Notes under the pieces: model-generated | What the model was told of the DNA's origin: nothing | Database searches by the model: none | What the model saw: only the letters and a program-made list of their open reading frames with translations | Part shown: piece by piece, positions 27,666-36,466 of the stretch | Layout of the letters: each line of letters starts with the position of its first letter | Numbering within the stretch: position 1 is the first letter of the stretch | Origin: Bordetella genomosp. 9 | Lineage (GTDB): Bacteria > Pseudomonadota > Gammaproteobacteria > Burkholderiales > Burkholderiaceae_B | DNA length: 64,000 nucleotides | Assembly: GCF_002119725.1 (NCBI RefSeq) | Contig: NZ_CP021109.1 | Location: 310,001-374,000 of the forward strand | Reading direction: 5' to 3' | Position numbers and translations under genes: made by a program

Positions 27666-28078
27666 TGCGCAGGGTCGTGCTCGACACCAACATCGTGCTG
27701 TCGGCGCTGGTCTTCAATGCAGGACGCCTGGCCTGGATACGCCATGCCTGGCAGCAACAGCAGTTGCAGCCGCTGGTCTGCCGGGAGACGGCCAGTGAAC
27801 TCCTGCGCGTCCTGGCCTTTCCCAAGTTCAAGCTGTCGACCTCGGAACAGCAGGAGTTGCTGGCGGACTTCCTGCCCTACGCCGATGTGGTGGAACTGCC
27901 GATGCCATGGCCCGACCTGCCGGCCTGCCGCGACGAGAAGGACCAGGTGTTCCTGGTGCTCGCGCATGTCGGCAAGGCGGATGCATTGATCACAGGCGAT
28001 GCGGACATTCTCGCCATGCGAGAGGACTTTCCCGGCTTGATCATGACCGCCGAAGCATTCGCGGCGCGGCAGGCATGA
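27665..28078 (+). CDS. PIN-domain toxin (predicted ribonuclease)
   Basis: 137-residue PIN-domain protein. The acidic residues of the nuclease centre are visible: Asp in VVLDTNIVLSAL (residue 7), Glu in RETASELLRVL, Asp in RDEKDQVFLVLA and Asp in ITGDADILAM. VapC-type PIN toxins cut RNA; the partner here is an AbrB/MazE-type antitoxin, as in PIN_3 (COG1569) systems. Start ATG overlaps the antitoxin stop by one base. The pair may stabilise the ICE in the host population. Confidence 0.87.
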   Translation: MRRVVLDTNIVLSALVFNAGRLAWIRHAWQQQQLQPLVCRETASELLRVLAFPKFKLSTSEQQELLADFLPYADVVELPMPWPDLPACRDEKDQVFLVLAHVGKADALITGDADILAMREDFPGLIMTAEAFAARQA

Positions 28079-28134
28079 AGGAGAACGGCACCGCCCAGCC
28101 CAACGACCGTGGAACGACCATGAGGTAGCCAACC

Positions 28135-28512
28135 ATGAAGCACACCGCACGCATGACCACCGCAGCGCGACTCGGCCGCTGGCTGGGCGGTGTATGGGGC
28201 GTTTGCCTGCGCGCGGAGCGTCGGGCGCATCGGTGGCTGGTGGCGCAGGCACTGCCGGCGGGCGGTGCAGCGGTGCTGATCTGGGTGATCAAGCTGGCGG
28301 TCCTCGGGGTGTTGCTGTACGTCGCATTCTGGGTGGCGCTGATACTGGTCGCTCTCGTTGTGGCAGCCAGGATGGCGGAGCAGACGCCGGGGGGCGACGA
28401 CGATTTTGACCTGCAATTTCCTGCGAGTCTGGATGAACTACGTCAAACGCCTGGCTACGATCCAAACCTTTACAACGACACCTCTCACGTGATGTACAGC
28501 GAAGAAGATTGA
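28135..28512 (+). CDS. DUF3742 family ICE membrane protein
   Basis: 125 residues with a basic N-terminus (RLGRWLGGVWGVCLRAERRAHRW), one long or two closely packed membrane segments (AVLIWVIKLAVLGVLLYVAF and VALILVALVVAA in succession) and an acidic C-terminal tail ending YNDTSHVMYSEED. This matches DUF3742, found at this point of many ICEs of the same type. Role in transfer unknown. Convergent with the TraG-N gene, 17 bp apart. Confidence 0.8.
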   Translation: MKHTARMTTAARLGRWLGGVWGVCLRAERRAHRWLVAQALPAGGAAVLIWVIKLAVLGVLLYVAFWVALILVALVVAARMAEQTPGGDDDFDLQFPASLDELRQTPGYDPNLYNDTSHVMYSEED

Positions 28513-28529
28513 AGCCGTTCATCGCTGAG

Positions 28530-30047
28530 TCATTTCAGCTTCCTCGACATGACGCCTGGCCCCTTGCCGCCCGCGTTGCCCGCGTCTTTGGTGCCTGCCG
28601 AGAAAGCATTTGCGACAGTTCCGGCCCGAATCCCAGCCCAAGTCAATGCGCCAATCCAGAATGCCGGGAGCACTAGGAACATCGTCGCCATCACGAAGTT
28701 CAGCAGCATGTCTCCGAAGGTGTTGTTGAGGCCCACCAGCGGATCGAAGTTCGTGTGCGGCCGGTTCCAGCCCCACCCCCAGCCGTAGAGCGCATCGAGG
28801 ATCGTCGAGTCGATCCAGCGGGCGAGCTGGAACCAGAATTCGGTGAAGAACAGCGCGAACTGCACCACGCTCACCGTGACCACGGTCTTGAGGTCATAGG
28901 TGCCGATCAGCAGCGCCAGCGGGATGCAGATGACCAGCGCCATCTTGAGCAGGGACAGCACCATCGGCAGCGCCTGCCGCACCACGTCCATCGCCGGGAA
29001 ATAGCCCAGTGATCCGACGGTCAGCCCCACGTCGCTGGCGGCGCGGGTGACGATGTTGGGCAGCGTCATGTCGATCTGGCCACCGTAGTCCGTGTAGACC
29101 GCCCCCCGGTTGAGCTTCTGTTGCCGAGGGCTCGCGACGGCGCGGATCACCGAGTCGTTGACCTCGGCCTGGCTCAGGAAGCCCGCCCAGCCGGCCAGTC
29201 GTGTCAGCAGGCTGGGATCGACCTGGGCCAGCAGTCGTGCCCGCAGGCCCTGGCTGCCGTCGGCCCACCACTGCCGGCAGGTCGGGTAGCCGCCCCCGCC
29301 GGGCACCTGGGCCAGGCCGGCGTCGCGCGTGGCGTCGAACGGCCAGGCATCGCGCGGTGTCCTGGAGCGGTAGCTGTCGTAGAAGCCTGCGGTGCCGACG
29401 AAGTAGCTGGAACCGATCCAGGTGACGTCGTGCATCTGCTCCTCGCTCAGGCTGGGCCGGGTCATGAACAGCTTGGCGCGGGCGGGGCCGTAGCAGTCTC
29501 GGGTGAAGTCGCTGATCTCCTGGGCCAGTACCGGGTCGTCGATGCGGGTCGCGTCGATGTCCATGCGGATCTGCCGCAGGTCGGTGCCGCAGGGAATGGC
29601 CGCGACCGAGGCGCCGGTGATCGCGCGCGAGATCGCGTGCATGGCGAACCACCACACCGGCACCTTGGCCGACTGGTTGTTGATCGTGCTGAACGATTGC
29701 GACCAGCCCGTATCGGTCGGCTCTGGCACATTCACTTGGCATTGGGTCGAACGCGAACGGTCGTACTTGATGGTGTTGAAATCGACGTCGATGAAGGGGA
29801 TGCCCGCGAACATGATCACCACGATGGCGACGAAGACGCGGTTCTCGATGCGAGCCGAGGACAGCACCCCCTTGTTGCCCTCGTCCGCGCCTTCCGCGCG
29901 GGCCTTCAGCCATTCCTGGATGATGATCGCCAGGAACGGGACGGCGAACATGCCGCTGGCGACCAGCACCGACCAGATGCCGTTGTGGACCACCCAGGAC
30001 ACCAGCGTCAGGTAGTACTCCAGGTAGTCGGTGGTGAACAGCGTCAT
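28530..30047 (-). CDS. TraG N-terminal-domain conjugation protein
   Basis: 505-residue inner-membrane protein of the TraG_N family, part of the mating-pair-formation system. N-terminal helices (WVVHNGIWSVLVASGMF), a periplasmic domain with paired cysteines (TQCQVNVP, IPCGTD, RDCYGPA, YPTCRQWW), and C-terminal helices (ALPMVLSLLKMALVICIPLALLIG, VVQFALFFTEFWFQLARW as separate segments). Unlike F-plasmid TraG the entry-exclusion C-terminal half is absent, as usual in this ICE family. First of a leftward cluster; the next gene upstream (30061) ends 13 bp before its start. Confidence 0.87.
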   Translation of the reverse strand: MTLFTTDYLEYYLTLVSWVVHNGIWSVLVASGMFAVPFLAIIIQEWLKARAEGADEGNKGVLSSARIENRVFVAIVVIMFAGIPFIDVDFNTIKYDRSRSTQCQVNVPEPTDTGWSQSFSTINNQSAKVPVWWFAMHAISRAITGASVAAIPCGTDLRQIRMDIDATRIDDPVLAQEISDFTRDCYGPARAKLFMTRPSLSEEQMHDVTWIGSSYFVGTAGFYDSYRSRTPRDAWPFDATRDAGLAQVPGGGGYPTCRQWWADGSQGLRARLLAQVDPSLLTRLAGWAGFLSQAEVNDSVIRAVASPRQQKLNRGAVYTDYGGQIDMTLPNIVTRAASDVGLTVGSLGYFPAMDVVRQALPMVLSLLKMALVICIPLALLIGTYDLKTVVTVSVVQFALFFTEFWFQLARWIDSTILDALYGWGWGWNRPHTNFDPLVGLNNTFGDMLLNFVMATMFLVLPAFWIGALTWAGIRAGTVANAFSAGTKDAGNAGGKGPGVMSRKLK

Positions 30048-30060
30048 GGCGAACCTCGCG

Positions 30061-30411
30061 CTACCGTGCCTGCATCAGCAGGCTGGCTTCCAGCGCGATC
30101 ACGGCGACGATGGACGCAACCTCCGCGCGCAGCAGTCGCTGCCCGGCAGCGCGCTCCGGTTCCCGCGTGCGCAGGCGACGGCGCATCCAGAGCCAACCCC
30201 AGGCAGTGATGGCGTAGAGCAACAACCGCCAGACCAGGAAGGCCCCGGATTGCGCCGCCATCCAGCGCTGCCAGCCCTCGATGCTGCCCGCGATGCGGAT
30301 GCCGACCACATTGACGGCGGTCGCGGCGATCAGCAGCGACACCGCCCACACCAGTACCCGGATGGCACGCCGGCTGGACAGCCAGCGCGGGCACCGCCCT
30401 GCGGCACTCAT
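30061..30411 (-). CDS. Small ICE membrane protein
   Basis: 116 residues with three predicted membrane segments: VLVWAVSLLIAATAVNVVG, FLVWRLLLYAITAWGWLW and ASIVAVIALEASLLM. Basic loop RRRLRTREPER. It sits between the PFL_4711-type gene (4-bp ATGA overlap) and TraG-N, so it belongs to the conjugation operon; no family name is claimed. Confidence 0.75.
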   Translation of the reverse strand: MSAAGRCPRWLSSRRAIRVLVWAVSLLIAATAVNVVGIRIAGSIEGWQRWMAAQSGAFLVWRLLLYAITAWGWLWMRRRLRTREPERAAGQRLLRAEVASIVAVIALEASLLMQAR

Positions 30412-31817
30412 GGATGGCTTCCGCCGGACGGCGGCCGCTGCAATTCATCGACCCGATTGCGTACCGGGTCGCCCTCGTAGATGCCACGCGCACCGGCGGC
30501 GCGGGTGCTGTGGCGCTGGATGATCGCCATCGGCGAGTTGCTGGCCAGTTCGCGGCGCAGCTCCAGCTCTGCCTTCAGGTTGTGAATCTCGCGATCGAGG
30601 ATGTCGCTTTCGTGGGTGACGGCCTTCTGGGCCAGTTCGTTGGCGGCCACGTTGGGCTCCTTGCGCCCGGTCAGCAGCGTGCGTTGCAGCAGCAGCGCCT
30701 TCTCCAGCACGCTGGCCAGCGCAACCTCCGAGGCCAGGCGCCGAGCCAGGATGTCCTGGTCCGTCTCGTCGCGCAGCGCCTCGATCACGCCACGGGTGAT
30801 GGGCAGCGACGCGCTGCCCGCAGCCTGCAGGTTCTGCGCCGTGGTTGGACGGCTGCCGGCGACCAACTCCTGCAGGGCCTGCAGCTTGTCCTCGTATTCC
30901 TCCTGGATCAGCGGGGTCAGGCCAACGCCCGGCGTGGTGACGGTCTTGGTGCATGCATCGCAGGTGCGCTGTTCCTGCTCGCCTAGCACGCGAACGGCCC
31001 AGGCCGCGGCGGCATCGGGCGAACTCCAGGTCTGGCAGGCCATGTTGCCGCCGCAACTGGCTTGCGGAATCGAACTGGCATCGCCGACGCCACGGCCATT
31101 GAGCAGGTTGTAGCCGGCGCGGGTCACGTCGCCGACCACGCGCACCGGACGTTGGCCCGCGCCGCCGGCGTTGTCTCCGCCGACCCACGGTACGCCATTG
31201 TTGCCACGGTTCGCCTCGGCGTCGTCGATGGCCGAGACCGCATCGGTGCTCGCGACGGCCTGCTTCAGCGCCATGCCTTCGGCGAGTTGGCCCCAGCCGA
31301 GCTGCCCACCCGCCATGTCGGCCATGCGGTTGGCGATGGCACGGCAGGTCAGCTTGCTGCGATCGAAATCCAGCCTGGCTTGCAGCACCCCATTGGTCAG
31401 CAGGTTATACAGCCCTGGATCGGCGCGCTGGATGATCAGCGCGGGCAGCGACGCCACGGCAGCGGTGGCGTTCTGGATCACCGAGGACATGATGGCCTGG
31501 AAGCCGTTGGTGATGCCGTTCAACTGGTTCTGCAGCGTGGTGGTGATGCTCATGTCGCCACAGATCAGGTTGCTGTTCCAGCCGACGCCAACACCGATGG
31601 AGTGCATGTTGGCCGCACCGCTCATGGATACCGCGCGGCCGCCCCCAATGCTGTAGAGCACGTCGTCGCCGATCACGCTGCCCTGATGCTGGACGCCGTA
31701 CTCGTTGACGCTGGTCTGCGCCCCGGCGCCGGAGCAGCACATTGCTGCAACGGCCAATGCGACGCAAAGAAATCGACGGGCGCTCGGCGGTGGAGTCGTC
31801 ATGGCATCGGGCCTCAC
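30408..31817 (-). CDS. ICE protein, PFL_4711 family (TIGR03755)
   Basis: 469-residue exported protein with a signal peptide (FLCVALAVAAMCCSGAGAQ). The body has conserved-looking cysteines (LICGDMS, LTCRAIA, ASCGGNMACQ, RTCDACTK) and long C-terminal helices (EVALASVLEKALLLQRTLL, ILDREIHNLKAELELRREL as parts). It matches the integrating-conjugative-element family PFL_4711, a periplasmic piece of type G transfer systems resembling TraH-class proteins. ATG at 31817 forms an ATGA overlap with the preceding gene's stop; a second ATG at 31802 is possible. Confidence 0.85.
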   Translation of the reverse strand: MRPDAMTTPPPSARRFLCVALAVAAMCCSGAGAQTSVNEYGVQHQGSVIGDDVLYSIGGGRAVSMSGAANMHSIGVGVGWNSNLICGDMSITTTLQNQLNGITNGFQAIMSSVIQNATAAVASLPALIIQRADPGLYNLLTNGVLQARLDFDRSKLTCRAIANRMADMAGGQLGWGQLAEGMALKQAVASTDAVSAIDDAEANRGNNGVPWVGGDNAGGAGQRPVRVVGDVTRAGYNLLNGRGVGDASSIPQASCGGNMACQTWSSPDAAAAWAVRVLGEQEQRTCDACTKTVTTPGVGLTPLIQEEYEDKLQALQELVAGSRPTTAQNLQAAGSASLPITRGVIEALRDETDQDILARRLASEVALASVLEKALLLQRTLLTGRKEPNVAANELAQKAVTHESDILDREIHNLKAELELRRELASNSPMAIIQRHSTRAAGARGIYEGDPVRNRVDELQRPPSGGSHP

Positions 31818-32764
31818 AGGAAATCGACGCTGCCGAGGAACACCTGGCCGCGGCGCTGGCAGCAGCTATAGGGACGCCACAATGCCCAGGCGTAGTCGCC
31901 TTGCCGGGCCTGCACCTTGGCATTGCCGTGGGGGAATACCGCGCAACTGCTGGACAGCGTGGGGGTCAGCTCCTGCCACTTGCCCGTGGCGGCATCGGTT
32001 TCCATCAGGGCGCCGGCCGGCCAGTAGCCATCGCGCGAACTGGCGAGCAGCGGTTGGTAGACGTGGATCTGGTTGCGGCGCGTCACGATGTCACCCGCGC
32101 GCTGGGCGACCACGGCTGCGGCCTTGTGGTCATCCACCTGGTGCAGGAAGCCGCCACGCGGATAGACGTTGCCCCAGAGATTCATGGCCGTGCGCGTGCC
32201 GATCTCGCGCCGGCCGGGAATCAGTGCTTCCGGATACAGCGCCTCGGGGATGTTGTAGCGCCATGCCAGCGTGTCGAGCGTGCTCAGCAGATAGGGCATG
32301 AAGGCGGTGCCGGCGCCCTCGCAGGTGTAGCCGGAGGCGCTGGCGAACTGGCTGAACACATAGCCACCCGGATGGCCGATGACGTCGGCGTTCTTGAACT
32401 TCGCCAGGTTGTTCTCGTGATCCTCGTTGGTGGTGCCGTCGCCGCCGGCCTTCGCGGTCGGGTTCGGCAGGCTCATCGCCCGCACCTCGACCCAAGGGTT
32501 CTCGCCGGTGTTCGAGTAGCTCGACACCACGGCATCCGGGATGTAGTGGCGCACCTTGACCGAGGTGCGTACGGTGCATCCCGTCCAGGTGCAATAGAGC
32601 CAATAGCAGATGCCGGTGACGCGGTATTCCAGGCAATCCGGCGACAGGGTGGAGGCCACGATGGTGGCGGTGTTCAGTGCAAAGGACGATGCGGAACACC
32701 CCAGCAGCAGCGCTGCGATGGCCAACCGCTGGCGCCGGGATGGCGCGAACGGACGCCTCGTCAT
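31814..32764 (-). CDS. ICE protein, PFL_4710 family (TIGR03756, TraU-like)
   Basis: 316 residues with a signal peptide (AIAALLLGCSASSFALN). Cysteine-rich start of the mature part (SPDCLEYRVTGICYWLYCTWTGC) resembles TraU, a periplasmic mating-pair stabilisation protein; PYSCCQRRGQVF near the C-terminus supports this. It overlaps both neighbours by 4 bp (ATGA), showing a tightly coupled operon. Assigned to the PFL_4710 family by these features and its position. Confidence 0.87.
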   Translation of the reverse strand: MTRRPFAPSRRQRLAIAALLLGCSASSFALNTATIVASTLSPDCLEYRVTGICYWLYCTWTGCTVRTSVKVRHYIPDAVVSSYSNTGENPWVEVRAMSLPNPTAKAGGDGTTNEDHENNLAKFKNADVIGHPGGYVFSQFASASGYTCEGAGTAFMPYLLSTLDTLAWRYNIPEALYPEALIPGRREIGTRTAMNLWGNVYPRGGFLHQVDDHKAAAVVAQRAGDIVTRRNQIHVYQPLLASSRDGYWPAGALMETDAATGKWQELTPTLSSSCAVFPHGNAKVQARQGDYAWALWRPYSCCQRRGQVFLGSVDFL

Positions 32765-33198
32765 GGCTGCGTCCTCCGGTATTGGTCGATGCGGGCTACC
32801 GCACGGGCCACGTCCGTCTCGCCATAGACCACGTATCGGCGATCCACCACGATGGCGGGAATCTTGGTGACGCCAAGGCTCCAGGCATCGGCAATACCCT
32901 GGTAGGCGGTGCCGATCCTTCGCTGCAGGTCTGTACCGCCCAATTTCAGGCGTTGCTGGACGATGGCGCTGGCGCGCTCAGGATCGGTGGGCAGGTTGTC
33001 GGCCAGCTCCGCTTCGAGCACCGCGGCCGCGTCCAGGATGAGGTGTCGGTCAGCCTGGCCAAGGACCGGATGATGCGAGTCGGTAACGACCCAGACTTCC
33101 GAAGCGGCGGCGCGAGTGGCCAACGCCAGAATGGCGATGGCCGTAGCAATCCATGCTGGGCGAGCGCGAGCGGCATGAGGAACAGCGCAAGAGTCCAT
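32761..33198 (-). CDS. ICE protein, PFL_4709 family (TIGR03757)
   Basis: 145 residues with an N-terminal signal peptide (WIATAIAILALATRAAAS). The mature domain EVWVVTDSHHPVLG ... GVTKIPAIVVDRRYVVYGETDVARAV has the VTKIPAIVVD thioredoxin-fold-like strand seen in TrbC/TraW-type proteins. ATG at 33198 is favoured over longer readings. This is the first gene of the leftward block 33.2-28.5 kb; the cargo begins just upstream of it, so the operon's promoter must lie in, or have been altered by, the cargo junction. Confidence 0.82.
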   Translation of the reverse strand: MDSCAVPHAARARPAWIATAIAILALATRAAASEVWVVTDSHHPVLGQADRHLILDAAAVLEAELADNLPTDPERASAIVQQRLKLGGTDLQRRIGTAYQGIADAWSLGVTKIPAIVVDRRYVVYGETDVARAVARIDQYRRTQP

Positions 33199-33493
33199 GG
33201 GACAACACCGGAGGGAAGCCAATCCGGTGGCAGTCGAACCGAAACCAGTCCTCGACGCGACAAACAAAGCGGAGACCACCTCGCCCCGTTTTCACCATCC
33301 TTGTCTGCCCCGACTCGCTGATCCGGACCTACGCGCGTGCCATGAGCTGACTGTGTGCAGTGGATGGGTATGGGCCGATCCGGCCCCGTGGCCCAAGCTG
33401 TTCACATCGGACGCCGATGTGGCTTGATTGCTGGCCGAGATTGATATCGGCGATGACAACGGCCACGTATCTGGTTGTTGCGACTTGAGCCTA

Positions 33494-33668
33494 GACGATG
33501 TCCCCAGTCCTACTGGATGTCCTCGGCGGAAGGAATGCCGCGGCAGACCACATGGTCGCGGGAGGCGTTGAGCGCATAGACGTACCCGTACTGCCCTTTG
33601 CTGGCCGGGAACGCTTTGAGCTCGTGGGCGATGAGGCCAACGATCAGATCGTTGACCTGCATTGTGGA
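33494..33668 (-). pseudogene. Fragment of a second methionine aminopeptidase gene
   Basis: Reading the minus strand gives STMQVNDLIVGLIAHELK, then ASKGQYGYVYALNASRDHVV and IPSAEDI, which aligns with residues about 34-87 of the intact gene at 44790 (STMQVNDLVDDLIVHEF, ASKGQYGYAYALNASRNHVV, VPSAEDI). A stop appears after SAEDIQ, and both the N-terminus and the metal-binding half are missing. The upstream end is cut at 33669, where the IS5-type element begins. This shows that the element once carried two versions of the map module. Confidence 0.85.
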
Positions 33669-33672
33669 CTAA

Positions 33673-34539
33673 GAGCGGCTAACAAAACCGCCTTGTACAC
33701 CTGAGCGGTGATGACAAAATCGCCTGCATGGCACGTCGCAAAGAGATTCCCGCCGCGCTGTGGAAGCGCATCGAACCTTTGATCCCGCCCGTGAAGCCCT
33801 CGCCCAAGGGAGGGCGACCGCGCGTGAGCGACCAACAAGCCCTCAACGGTATCGTCTATGTCCTGCGCACCGGCATCCCGTGGGAGGAGTTGCCCCAGGA
33901 ACTGGGCTACGGCAGCGGCATGACCTGCTGGCGGCGGTTGCGCGACTGGCAAGCCGCCGGGGTCTGGCATCGTCTGCATCAGGTCCTGTTGGCCGAACTG
34001 CGCCGGGCCGACAAGCTGGACCTGAGTCGAGCCAGCCTGGACGCGGCCAGTGTGGCCGCCCCCCGGGGGGCGCCTACACCGGGCCGAACCCGACCGATCG
34101 CGGTAAGCTCGGTAGCAAGCGGCACCTGATCACCGACTGCAACGGCATTCCCTTGGCGTTCTGTGTCACCGGAGCCCACCGGCACGACTCGGTGGTATTC
34201 GAGGAGTTGGTTGATGCACTGCCCCCGATCGCTGGCAAGCCGGGGCGTCCGCAACGCTGGCCGGGCAAGCTGCACGCCGACAAGGCCTACGACATCGACC
34301 GCTGCCGCGATCACCTCAACCAGCGAGGTATCACCCCGCGTATCGCCCGCAAGGGGATAGAACGCAACGATAGGCTGGGACGCTATCGTTGGGTAGTCGA
34401 GCGCACTCATGCTTGGTTCGCGGGCATGGGCAAGCTGCGCATCCGTTTCGAACGCCGGATCGATATCCATCTGGCCCTGCTGTCTCTCGCCTGCTCGGTC
34501 ATCTGTCTTCGCCATCTTCCCGGGTTTTGTTAGCCGCTC
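33673..34539 (+). mobile_element. IS5-family (IS427-group) insertion sequence
   Basis: 867-bp element with matching ends: GAGCGGCTAACAAAACC at the left (33673) and its reverse complement GGTTTTGTTAGCCGCTC at the right (to 34539). Both sides are flanked by TAA (33670-33672 and 34540-34542), a 3-bp TNA target duplication typical of the IS427 group. It carries one transposase split over two frames. The intact duplication indicates simple transposition into the boundary between the map fragment and the 108-bp palindrome. Confidence 0.9.
33728..34533 (+). CDS. IS5/IS427-type transposase, two frames
   Basis: DDE transposase read in two frames. The first (33728-34129) starts MARRKEIPAALWKRIEPLIPP and holds the helix-turn-helix and the first Asp (SLDAASVAAP). 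The second, joined near the CCCCCCGGGGGG run at 34062-34073, gives YTGPNPTDRGKLGSKRHL, GAHRHDSVVFEELV, HADKAYDID (second Asp) and RWVVERTHAWFAG (Glu). IS427-group elements make the full protein by ribosomal frameshifting between overlapping frames, and the homopolymer is a plausible site; simple mutation cannot be excluded. Confidence 0.85.
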
Positions 34540-34543
34540 TAAT

Positions 34544-34651
34544 TGTGATCTCTCAGTAGGTTGTTCATCCGGGGCATCTCTGGAAGATGGGGGTTACGAA
34601 GCCAAACCAGCCCCCAGGAGCCCCGGATGAACAACCTACTGAGAGATCACA
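34544..34651. repeat. 108-bp palindromic element with perfect 32-bp inverted repeats
   Basis: Left arm 34544-34575 (TGTGATCTCTCAGTAGGTTG...) and right arm 34620-34651 are exact reverse complements over 32 bp, separated by 44 bp. It contains no gene. The TGT...ACA ends and the arm length resemble insertion-sequence termini (IS481-like), so it may be the internally deleted shell of an IS or a MITE. It lies 5 bp from the IS5-type element and 17 bp from the end of the exporter gene, where it could also act as a terminator hairpin. Confidence 0.85.
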
Positions 34652-34668
34652 GCTAGAGGCAGAGAAGA

Positions 34669-35472
34669 CTAAGCCACCAGCATCACCAGCAGAACGACGC
34701 ACAGCAGCGTGATGTATGCCTTGGCGTGAATGGTATCGGGAATCCGGCCAATCCACCTCGATGTGGCCCGGATACCCAGCCATGAACCAACCGCCAAGAC
34801 CGCGCAAGCGCGCAAGTCGATGTAACCCGCGTGCCATGCACCCAGCGGTGCATCGTTCCACGCCAGCAGCGCATAAGTCGCCGAGCCGACCACGGCCATT
34901 GGCAGCGACAGTGGGTTGGCCGCTGCTGTCGCAGCGGTCATGCTGGCGCCGCGGCGGCGCATCAGCGGCACGGTCATCACGCTGCCGCCCACGCCCAGGA
35001 AGGCGGCGATCGCACCAATCGCCGTGCCTGCGGCAGCGGTCATCCACCGTCCCCATGGACGAATCCGCGCAGCCGTTTCCTGGGTGAAGCCCGGCCGCAG
35101 GATGCTGTCGAGGATCGTCAACCCCAGGTAGAAGATGAAGGCCCAGCGTACCCAGTCCCCGCTCAATGCCAATGCGGCAGCCGCGCCCGGTATTGCGCCC
35201 ACGGCGATGTAGCCCAGTAGCGGGCGCACCTGATCCCACGGCACCGTGCCAGCTTTGTGATGGCGCATCGTCGCCAGCCCCGCACCGAAGATCATCACGC
35301 AGGTGGACGTGGCAACGGCCACGTGCATGGCGGCGTCGCCCACGGCGCTGCCGCCATGCGTAGCCAGGAGCACGGAATACAGCACGGGCACGACGACGAA
35401 GCCACCGCCGAAGCCGAACAGCACGGTCGTTATCCCGGCGAGGAAACCAAAGAACAAAAGCAGGAAGTACAT
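34669..35472 (-). CDS. TauE/SafE (TSUP) family membrane transporter
   Basis: 267-residue inner-membrane protein with about eight helices: the N-terminal half begins YFLLLFFGFLAGITTVLFGFGGGFVVVPVL and the second half repeats it with AIGAIAAFLGVGGSVMTVPLM. The GFGGGxxxVP and GVGGSxxxVP pair is the TSUP signature. Members export sulfite, sulfoacetate and other organosulfur or small anions. ATG at 35472 chosen since it places the first helix at the N-terminus. Divergent from the AraC gene (106 bp), which probably regulates it; the substrate is unknown. Confidence 0.88.
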   Translation of the reverse strand: MYFLLLFFGFLAGITTVLFGFGGGFVVVPVLYSVLLATHGGSAVGDAAMHVAVATSTCVMIFGAGLATMRHHKAGTVPWDQVRPLLGYIAVGAIPGAAAALALSGDWVRWAFIFYLGLTILDSILRPGFTQETAARIRPWGRWMTAAAGTAIGAIAAFLGVGGSVMTVPLMRRRGASMTAATAAANPLSLPMAVVGSATYALLAWNDAPLGAWHAGYIDLRACAVLAVGSWLGIRATSRWIGRIPDTIHAKAYITLLCVVLLVMLVA

Positions 35473-35578
35473 GGCGGAAACCGCATCGTGAGAGGACGAA
35501 ACTTCACGATAGGGTGCGCCGAATTGGCTGTCTCTCGCTGATTGGTCAATAATCCTTTTGTTTAGGCCATCCATTGCC

Positions 35579-36364
35579 ATGCGCAACATACCGCTGGACT
35601 CCGTGGATGCCGTGGCGCGCCCCGTGCTGGCCATCGGCACCGATTACCCGCCGGGCACCTTGCTCGACACCCATACGCACCGGCGCGCCCAGGTGCTGTA
35701 CGGCATGAGCGGGGTGATGGAAGTGGAAACGGACGATGGCGCATGGGCCATTCCACCGTACAGCGGCGTGTGGATTCCCGCCGGCAAACCCCACCGCGTG
35801 CGGATGCAGGGTGTGAGTACGCGCAGCCTCTACATCGAGCCGGCTGCCGCGCCGCGCCCGGCAGATCACTGCGAGGCGCTGGTCATCTCCCCTCTGCTGC
35901 ACCAGTTGCTGCTGGCCTCGGCGGACATGCCCGCGCTGTACGACGAGGACGGGCGCGACGGTGCGCTGGCGCAGTTGCTGCTGCACGAAGTGCGCCAGAC
36001 GCAGACGATGCCCCTGTTCGCGCCGATCCCCCAAGACCGCCAGCTTGCACGGCTGTGCAAGGCGTTCCTGAAGTCGCCCAGCATCCAGGCCACGCCGCAG
36101 ATGTGGGCGCAACGGCTGCACAAGAGCCTGCGCACTTTCACCCGGTTCTTTCACCAGCAGACGGGCATGAGTTTCGGGGCATGGCGGCAGCAAGCCTGCC
36201 TGCTGGCGGCGCTGCCCCGGCTATCGGCTGGGCAGTCCGTCACGCAGGTGGCGCTGGATCTGGGCTACGACAGCCCCAGCGCGTTTTCCACCATGTTCAA
36301 ACGGCGGCTCGGCAAGACGCCGATGAACTTCATCAGCGAATCCGACACGGCCGCATCTCGGTAG
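35579..36364 (+). CDS. AraC family regulator with cupin domain
   Basis: 261 residues: an N-terminal cupin-type sensor (LLDTHTHRRAQVLYGMSGVMEV, IPPYSGVWIPAGKPHRV) and a C-terminal double helix-turn-helix (MWAQRLHKSLRTFTRFFHQQTG, then VTQVALDLGYDSPSAFSTMFKRRLG, with TPMNF). This is the layout of NimR/YdiP-like AraC regulators that control a neighbouring exporter. The ATG at 35579 removes unsupported upstream sequence. Divergent from the TauE/SafE gene, its likely target. Confidence 0.87.
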   Translation: MRNIPLDSVDAVARPVLAIGTDYPPGTLLDTHTHRRAQVLYGMSGVMEVETDDGAWAIPPYSGVWIPAGKPHRVRMQGVSTRSLYIEPAAAPRPADHCEALVISPLLHQLLLASADMPALYDEDGRDGALAQLLLHEVRQTQTMPLFAPIPQDRQLARLCKAFLKSPSIQATPQMWAQRLHKSLRTFTRFFHQQTGMSFGAWRQQACLLAALPRLSAGQSVTQVALDLGYDSPSAFSTMFKRRLGKTPMNFISESDTAASR

Positions 36365-36466
36365 GGGGTTCCGTGTCCCTGTCGTGAAATACACATCGCC
36401 CAGCCGCCGCAAGCAGGCAGTGGCTGAACGTTAACCATCCGTTCCCCATGATCGCCATGTTCATCG

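Noticed and set aside
33498..33704. Small plus-strand protein next to IS5
   Set aside because: It is the antisense of the methionine aminopeptidase fragment, which explains the sequence fully.
34544..34651. attachment site or second ICE end
   Set aside because: No similarity to the tRNA-Gly 3' end, and it lies in the middle of the element; exact inverted arms fit a small transposable unit or hairpin better.
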